Assembly: GCA_963752045.1 (NCBI GenBank)
Contig: CAVVWN010000001.1
Span: 1 to 58,595, forward strand
DNA from: DATKDF01 sp963752045
GTDB lineage: Bacteria > Acidobacteriota > Vicinamibacteria > Vicinamibacterales > SCN-69-37
DNA length: 58,595 nucleotides
Direction of reading: 5' to 3'
Both the position numbers and the translations under genes were made by a program. Positions within the stretch are counted from its first letter, which is position 1. Each line of letters begins with the position of its first letter. The notes below the pieces were generated by a model. That model saw nothing but the letters and a program-made list of their open reading frames with translations, was not told the origin of the DNA and ran no database searches. Positions 53,547 through 58,595 of the stretch are shown here, in pieces.

Positions 53547-53706
53547 TGTCCCGGAACCGTGATTCGCGCAACAAGTCCCGGGCGGGGCATCCCGGGGGGC
53601 GGCGTTGCTCGTCGTTCAAATACCGCCAGTATTCTCACTCCTCGCGCCTTGCCCGCCGGGCGCCGCACCCGGGACTCATTGCGCGAATCACGGTTCCGGG
53701 ACACTA
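53544..53706. repeat. 163-nt inverted-repeat element with 28-nt perfect arms
   Basis: The outer arms 53544-53571 and 53679-53706 (TAGTGTCCCGGAACCGTGAT and on) are perfect complements. A second inner pair, AGTCCCGGG (53573-53581) with CCCGGGACT (53668-53676), extends the stem. The left arm supplies the TAG stop of the ferredoxin gene. The ~85-nt centre has no open frame of note. It resembles a MITE or REP-type mobile repeat dropped at an operon junction and could also slow transcription before the NrfD gene. Confidence 0.85.
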
Positions 53707-53719
53707 GGGAGACGCGTTC

Positions 53720-54898
53720 ATGCAAGGTGTCGAGGGCTTCATCTATCCCAACGAAGTCGAGCTCCAGTGGAGCGTGCTCGTCGTCCTCTACCCGTACATC
53801 ACGGGACTGGTGGCGGGCGCGTTCATCCTGGCCTCGCTCGAACGCGTGTTCAACGTGGCGGCCGTCCGGCCGACCTACCGGCTCGCGCTGCTGACGGCCC
53901 TCGCCTTCCTGCTCGTCGCGCCGCTACCGCTCCAGATGCACCTCGGCCATCCGGAACGGTCGTTCCAGATGTACATGACGCCGCATACCGAGTCGGCGAT
54001 GGCGATGTTCGGGTTCGTCTACCTCTGGTACCTGATGGCCGTGCTCGTCCTCGAGATCTGGTTCGACTACCGCAAGGACCTCGTGCTCACCTGGCGGGCC
54101 AGCACCGGTTTGAAACGCCGTCTCTACGGCCTGCTCACGCTCTGGAACGACGACATCAGCCCCGAGGCGCTCAGGGTGGACGACAAGGTCGGCCGCGCCA
54201 TTACCATTATCGGTATCCCGTCGGCGTTCCTCCTGCACGGGTACGTCGGATTCATCTTCGGGTCGATCAAGGCCAACCCGTGGTGGTCCACACCGCTCAT
54301 GCCCATCGTCTTCCTGTTCTCCGCGATCGTCTCGGGCATCGCGCTCGTGATGCTGCTCTACATGGCGATGACGTGGCTGCGCCGGACGGCCATGGACATG
54401 CGGTGCCTCGACACGATCGCGATGTACCTCTTCTATGCGTTCATCGTGGACTTCTCGCTCGAGCTGCTGGACCTCATCCACCGCCTGTACGAGGCGGACG
54501 AGTCGCTCAAGGCGCTCGACTTCATGGTCAAGACGCGGCTCTTCACGTCGCAGATCGTGATGCAGATCGGCCTGGGCACGCTCGTGCCGATTGGTCTGCT
54601 GGCGATCACGCAGTTCACGCGTTTCTCGGACCGCATGCGCCAGGGGATCTACGCGACGGCCGGCCTGCTCACGCTCGTCGGCATCTTCGCCATGCGCTGG
54701 AACGTGGTCATCGGCGGACAGCTCTTCTCGAAGAGCTTCCTCGGCTACACGACGTACAAGATGGAATTCGCCACGCGCGAGGGCCTGCTGCCCGCCATCC
54801 TGCTGATGATCCTGCCGTTCATCATCCTGGCCGTGCTCGTGCGGATCCTCCCGCCCTGGAGCGACGGCCAGCACGCCGACGGATCCGCCCGAGCCTGA
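53720..54898 (+). CDS. NrfD/PsrC-like membrane quinol subunit
   Basis: 392 residues from ATG 53720. About nine or ten helices; entry VLVVLYPYITGLVAGAFILASLERVF, LQMHLGHPERSFQMYMTPHTESAMA, the central GIPSAFLLHGYVGFIFGSIKANPWWSTPLMPI (NrfD hallmark: substituted helix with His and Gly), and a C-terminal DGQHADGSA tail. It exchanges electrons between quinones and the ferredoxin subunit. With the two upstream genes it forms a JOP-like module. The next sequence appears foreign, so a catalytic subunit may be lost or lie outside the true genome neighbourhood. Confidence 0.9.
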   Translation: MQGVEGFIYPNEVELQWSVLVVLYPYITGLVAGAFILASLERVFNVAAVRPTYRLALLTALAFLLVAPLPLQMHLGHPERSFQMYMTPHTESAMAMFGFVYLWYLMAVLVLEIWFDYRKDLVLTWRASTGLKRRLYGLLTLWNDDISPEALRVDDKVGRAITIIGIPSAFLLHGYVGFIFGSIKANPWWSTPLMPIVFLFSAIVSGIALVMLLYMAMTWLRRTAMDMRCLDTIAMYLFYAFIVDFSLELLDLIHRLYEADESLKALDFMVKTRLFTSQIVMQIGLGTLVPIGLLAITQFTRFSDRMRQGIYATAGLLTLVGIFAMRWNVVIGGQLFSKSFLGYTTYKMEFATREGLLPAILLMILPFIILAVLVRILPPWSDGQHADGSARA

Positions 54899-54901
54899 AC
54901 T

Positions 54902-57295
54902 CACGGCGCAGGCGATCAGGGAATCGGCCTGAGCAAGGAAGGCGCCGAGGCCGAGGTCGAATCGGTCAGCGGGCTAGGCGTCGCCGTCAGGGTGACGCCG
55001 GATCGCCGGATGCACGCCCGACGGTCCACCGTGGGCACGGTCACCGAGATCGCCCATCACCTGGCCGTGCTGCTGGCCTGGAGTGGGCCAGCGGCGGTGC
55101 CTGGCCTGCGGGGCGGACGCGATGGAGCGCGGGCCAGAGCGCGTGGCGCTGCCCGAACGTGCGGGGCGACCGCGGCACCGTCGGCGCGCCCGCGGCACTT
55201 TTTGCCGCGGCAACTACGCCGCGGCCTGCCTGACCTGTCAGCGGCGTCGGCAGCCTGCAGGTCGCCCGAGCCGGACAAGCTGATCATCCACCCGGAGCGT
55301 CCGCTCTGCGCCGGGGCCATGTACTCGCCCGGCTTCTTCCCCAAAGGCTACCTGTGCAAGCCCTTCAACGGCGGCTACGACATCGTGCAGGGCCTGGCCG
55401 CCCGCTACGGCTTCGACCCCTTCGACACGCCCTGGGATGCAGATGACCGAGGCCGCGCAGCAGGCCTTCCTCTTCGGCGATCCCGAACCGCTGCCGGTCA
55501 CCTTCCGCAGCCGCATCCGGCCGCCGTGCACCACGAAGAGGTGAACTTCCCCGGCTTCTACGGCTGGATCCGCGACTGGGACGTGGGCGGCACCTACACC
55601 GACGCAACGAGCCCTGCCCCGACTGCGGCGGCGGGCGACTGCGCCCCGACTACCTGGCCGTGACGCTTGAACGGGCGCAACTATTCTGAGCTGAACGAGA
55701 TGCCGTTGGATGACCTGGCTGTGTCTGCAGGATCTGGTCGCAGATGCACGTCCGCCTCACCCTGCGCTTGCTTCGCAAGCTACGCGTCCCTCTCCACGGT
55801 GGAGAGGGACCGCCCGAGCGCTGGCGCTCGGCAGGGTGAGGCCGCCAGCCACCGCACCTCATGCACCGACTGCGCTTCCTCAACCAGGTCGGCCTGGGCT
55901 ATCTGCACCTCAACCGCGTGGCGGCCACGCTCTCGGCCGGCGAGACCCAGCGCGTCAAGCTGGCCGGGCTGCTGGGCAGCGGCCTGACCTCGCTGACCGT
56001 GCTGCTGGACGAACCGACGCGCGGCCTGCACCCGTCCGAGGTCGACGCGCTGCTCGACGTGCTGCTGGCCCTGCGCGACGAAGGCAACACCGTGATCGTG
56101 GTCGAGCACGACCTGGTGATCATGCGCGCCGCCGACCACCTGATCGACATGGGGCCGGGCGCGGGCACGCTGGGCGGGCAGGTCGTCGCCCAGCGGCACG
56201 CCCGAGCAGGTGGCGCGGGCCGACTCGCTCGACCGGGCGCTGGCTGCGCAGCGAACGCGCAGGCGCTTCGCGCTGCAAGCCGGCGGCGCCGCGCAAGCCG
56301 ACCGGCTGGCTGACACTGCGCGGGGCGCGGGCCAACAACCTGCGCGGGCGAGAGTTGCGGCTGCCGCTGGGCGTGCTGGTCGGGCGTGTGCGGCGTCTCC
56401 GGCTCGGGCAAGAGCACGTTGCTCATCGACACCGTGGGGCGCGCCCTGGCGCCGAAGAAGCACACGACCTCGGTGGCCAACGAGCCGCTGGAGCCGGGCG
56501 AGCACGACGCCATCGAGGGCGCGCCGGCGCGCGCCATGGTCGTCGATCAGACCAAGGCCGGCGTCACCAACCCGGCCGACTATCCTGGGCCTGGACAGCG
56601 CCCTGCGCACGCCTCTACGCCGAGAGCGATGACGCCCAGGCGCTGGGGCTGGACGGCCAAGCGTCTGACCCGCTGCTGCTCGGCCTGCAACGGGCCGCGG
56701 CGCGATCAAGACCGACATGGGCTTCCTGCCCGAGTGTTCACACGCCCTGCGACACCTGCCGGGGGACCGGCTATCTGCCCGAGGCGTGGGAGGTGCGGCT
56801 GCGCGGACTCTCGCTGCCCGAGCTCTTCGCCCAGACCATCGATGAGGTCCACGATCTGTTCGCCGACGAGGCCAGCGTGGCGCGCCCGCTGGCCGCGGCC
56901 CGCGACGTGGGGCTGGGCTACCTGGTGCTGCGCCAGCCGGGCCACGCCCTCTCCGGCGGCGAGGCGCAGCGGCTGAAGATCGCGGCCGAGCTGTGCGCGC
57001 AAGACGCCGCCGACGACGCTCTACATCCTGGACGAACCGACCGTCGGCCAGCACCTGGAGGACGTGGCCCGGCTGATCGGCGTGCTGCACCGGCTGGTCG
57101 ACGCAGGGCACAGCGTCGCCGTGGTCGAGCATCACCCCCACCTGCTGGCCGCCTGCGACTGGCTGATCGAACTGGGGCCGGGCGGCGGACCGGACGGCGG
57201 GCGGGTCATCGCCGCCGGGCACGCCGGAGACAGTGGCCGCCGGGCAGACGCCGACTGCGCCCTACCTGCGCGAAGTCCTGGAGGCTGCACGATGA
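54902..57295 (+). pseudogene. uvrA: UvrA-type excinuclease ATPase, 5'-truncated with many frameshifts
   Basis: Recognisable UvrA blocks appear in order but in changing frames: RRSTVGTVTEIAHHLAVLL, CLACGADA zinc site, EPDKLIIHPERPLCAGAMYS, NFPGFYGWIRDWDVGGTYTD, ATLSAGETQRVKLAGLLGSG with LTVLLDEPTRGLHPSEVDAL (first ABC signature/Walker B), VCGVSGSGKSTLLIDT (second Walker A), CDTCRGTGYLP (zinc finger), HALSGGEAQRLKIAAELC, LYILDEPTVGQHLEDVARL, and a final REVLEAAR stop at 57295. At least ten small indels break the frame. The N-terminal Walker A is absent; homology begins right after the NrfD stop. Either a sequencing-error-rich stretch, a chimeric join, or a decayed gene. Confidence 0.85.
55755..55841. 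repeat. Inverted repeat inserted in the UvrA-type gene
   Basis: Outer arms CCTCACCCTGC (55755-55765) and GCAGGGTGAGG (55831-55841), inner arms CCCTCTCCA/TGGAGAGGG. The interior also carries GCTTGCTTCGCAAGC and GAGCGCTGGCGCTC palindromes. This type of nested repeat is dispersed in many Chloroflexota and proteobacterial genomes. It falls where UvrA similarity pauses (55740-55855), so it interrupts or replaces part of the protein. Confidence 0.8.
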
Positions 57296-58334
57296 CAGCG
57301 CTGTCCTCCGGCTTCCACTGCTGCTGGCCGACCGTCGCCTTGCCTGCGCTGGCTGGTCCTGCGCGAGCTGCTCGACCGGCCGGACGACGATCCTGAGGTC
57401 GGGAACTGGCCGCGCTGCGCGAGGCGGATCCGCTGGTGGCCGACCTGCTGGCAGCCCAGGCAGGCGGACGGCGTCTGGACGGCGGTGGACCTGGCGTGGC
57501 GACCGGCGGCACGCTGCGTGCCACACATCGCTGGCCTGGCGCGGCTGGGCTATCTGGGCTTTGGCCCCGATCATCCCAGCGGTGCAGCGCGGGGCGGCCT
57601 ATCTCTTCGCCCAGCAGCGAGGCCGACGGCGCTGGCCGATGCCGCAGACCGTGGACGAGGGCGGACGCGCCGCGAAGGCTACTCGATGATCCCGCTGCAG
57701 ACGGCCATTCCCCTGCGCGGCCTGGCGGCCTGCGGCTACGCCACCGATCCCCGCGCCGAGCGCGCCTACGATTGGCTGCTGGCCCAGCGGCTGGACGACG
57801 GCGCCTGGCCGACCGGCCTCGCCTCGGGCGACTACGGGCATGTGGCCGGCTATCGCCGGCTGGCCCACTCGCGCTGGGGCTGCCGCTCCAACACGACCGG
57901 CGCGCTGGCCTGCCTGGCTCTGCACCCGGCGCGCCGCACCGGCCCCGAAGCCCGCCGCGCCCTCGATCTGCTGCTGGGACGCGAGACGCGCGAGGCCACA
58001 CCCTCGGCTACGAGGTCGCCCGCGTGGTCGGCGCCGAGCCGGCGCGTGGCTTTCTCACCTTCTACGCCCGCTTCGATCTGGCGCAGATGCTGGACCTCTG
58101 CTGGCGCGTCGGCGCCAGCCGGAGGACGCGCGGGTGGCCGAGCTGGTCGAATTCGTGAGGGGCTGCAGGGACCGTACGGACTGTGGGAGTACGGCCCGCG
58201 TCCCCAGGTCTCGCGCTGGGTGACCTTCGACCTGCTGCGCTCGCTGTCGCGGCCTGGACGAGGCGGCGGACTGGGTGAGCCTCGAGCCGCGCACGCCGTT
58301 CCAGGCGTATGCAAGGCGACAGCGGCGGTACTGA
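57292..58334 (+). pseudogene. Prenyltransferase/squalene-cyclase-like alpha-barrel protein, frameshifted
   Basis: ATG 57292 overlaps the UvrA stop (ATGA). In shifting frames one reads ADLLAAQ, LARLGYLGFGPDHP, QRGAAYLFAQQR, GYSMIPLQTAIPLRGLAACGYATDPR, AYDWLLAQRLDDGAWPTGLASGDYG and YGLWEYGPRPQVSRWVTFDLLRSLSR: repeated helix pairs with Q-x-x-DG-x-W, the pattern of terpene cyclase / prenyltransferase beta-type barrels. Several frameshifts occur over 1 kb (for example near 57390, 57510, 57610, 58000, 58140). No catalytic DxDD motif is visible. Same quality problem as the UvrA gene. Confidence 0.7.
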
Positions 58335-58468
58335 TCGGGACAGGTTGGCAACGGCTTTTTCGCCACGGCAGGTGCACAGGGGGGAATGAATGTTGGGCTG
58401 TTCGAGGTAGCCACGATAGTCTCATTGGACGGATCTCTACATGAAACCGACGGGCATCCAGTTGTGCC
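58335..58468. other. 3'-edge region, no gene seen
   Basis: After the prenyltransferase-like stop no conserved frame was found up to the window end at 58595. Base composition drops slightly in GC relative to the rest. Confidence 0.5.
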
Positions 58469-58501
58469 AGACCTGAAAGGCTTCGAAAACCTTTCAGGTC
58501 T
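58469..58501. repeat. 12-bp-arm hairpin near the window end
   Basis: AGACCTGAAAGG (58469-58480) and CCTTTCAGGTCT (58490-58501) around a 9-nt loop. A perfect palindrome of this type occurs dispersed in Chloroflexota genomes to my recollection. It could be a terminator of the preceding genes or a REP-like repeat. The remaining bases to 58595 show nothing recognisable. Confidence 0.6.
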
Positions 58502-58595
58502 GTAGGTAGTACAGTATCAATTGGACGGTACGCTCGATCCTACCAACCCAGCGCCACTGTGCAGGTCACCCGTGTTCCCGTGCTCTGTCGCGTCC

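Overview
The first ~54.9 kb reads as one high-GC bacterial chromosome segment, most likely Acidobacteriota and probably of the Vicinamibacteria type. This rests on family content: a VWFA-related 'acidobacterial' domain protein, a carboxypeptidase-regulatory-domain TonB-type outer-membrane receptor, PQQ-like beta-propeller pairs, PRC-barrel and BrkB proteins, frequent GTG starts, and several genes whose -10 box lies 6-7 nt before the start codon (likely leaderless mRNAs). This is inference; no rRNA is present.

Layout. 0-3.6 kb: VWA protein, a hicAB locus with a shortened toxin, a truncated small gene, and a tyrosine recombinase beside tRNA-Leu(TAA), probably the remnant of an integrated element. 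3.7-8.2 kb: secreted hypothetical, a DUF255/YyaL-type protein broken by one frameshift, a GC-rich minisatellite, BrkB and YtxH-like membrane proteins. 8.2-14.6 kb: a leucine-catabolism operon (methylcrotonyl-CoA carboxylase beta, methylglutaconyl-CoA hydratase, carboxylase alpha split into a biotin carboxylase and a separate biotinyl protein, HMG-CoA lyase) whose HMG-CoA lyase start codon lies inside a large inverted repeat. 14.6-26.1 kb: ECF sigma/anti-sigma pair, ClC channel, TPR, PRC-barrel, GNAT, two tandem PQQ-like propellers, polytopic protein, acetamidase/formamidase, lipoprotein.

26.2-47 kb is the most unusual part. Two cassettes carry PaaK/CapK-like adenylate-forming proteins, each translationally coupled to lipoprotein NMT1/THI5-type substrate-binding proteins (four in all). 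Only one ABC ATPase and one permease are present. Between and around the cassettes lie glycan-type genes: GT4, flippase, GT2, B12-type radical SAM, two large polytopic proteins (one with an ILEI domain), and a Thr-linker c-type heme lipoprotein. I infer an import/activation system tied to surface glycoconjugate assembly, but the substrate is unknown.

47-54.9 kb: the outer-membrane receptor, VOC lipoprotein, two tandem paralogous membrane proteins, polysaccharide deacetylase, and a tetraheme cytochrome / Tat ferredoxin / NrfD respiratory module without a catalytic subunit.

From ~54.9 kb the character changes abruptly. A 5'-truncated UvrA-type gene and a prenyltransferase/terpene-cyclase-like gene run to the end, both recognisable but broken by many small frameshifts, with repeats unlike the rest. 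Their style suggests Chloroflexota. This looks like a chimeric contig join or uncorrected low-coverage sequence rather than normal genome.
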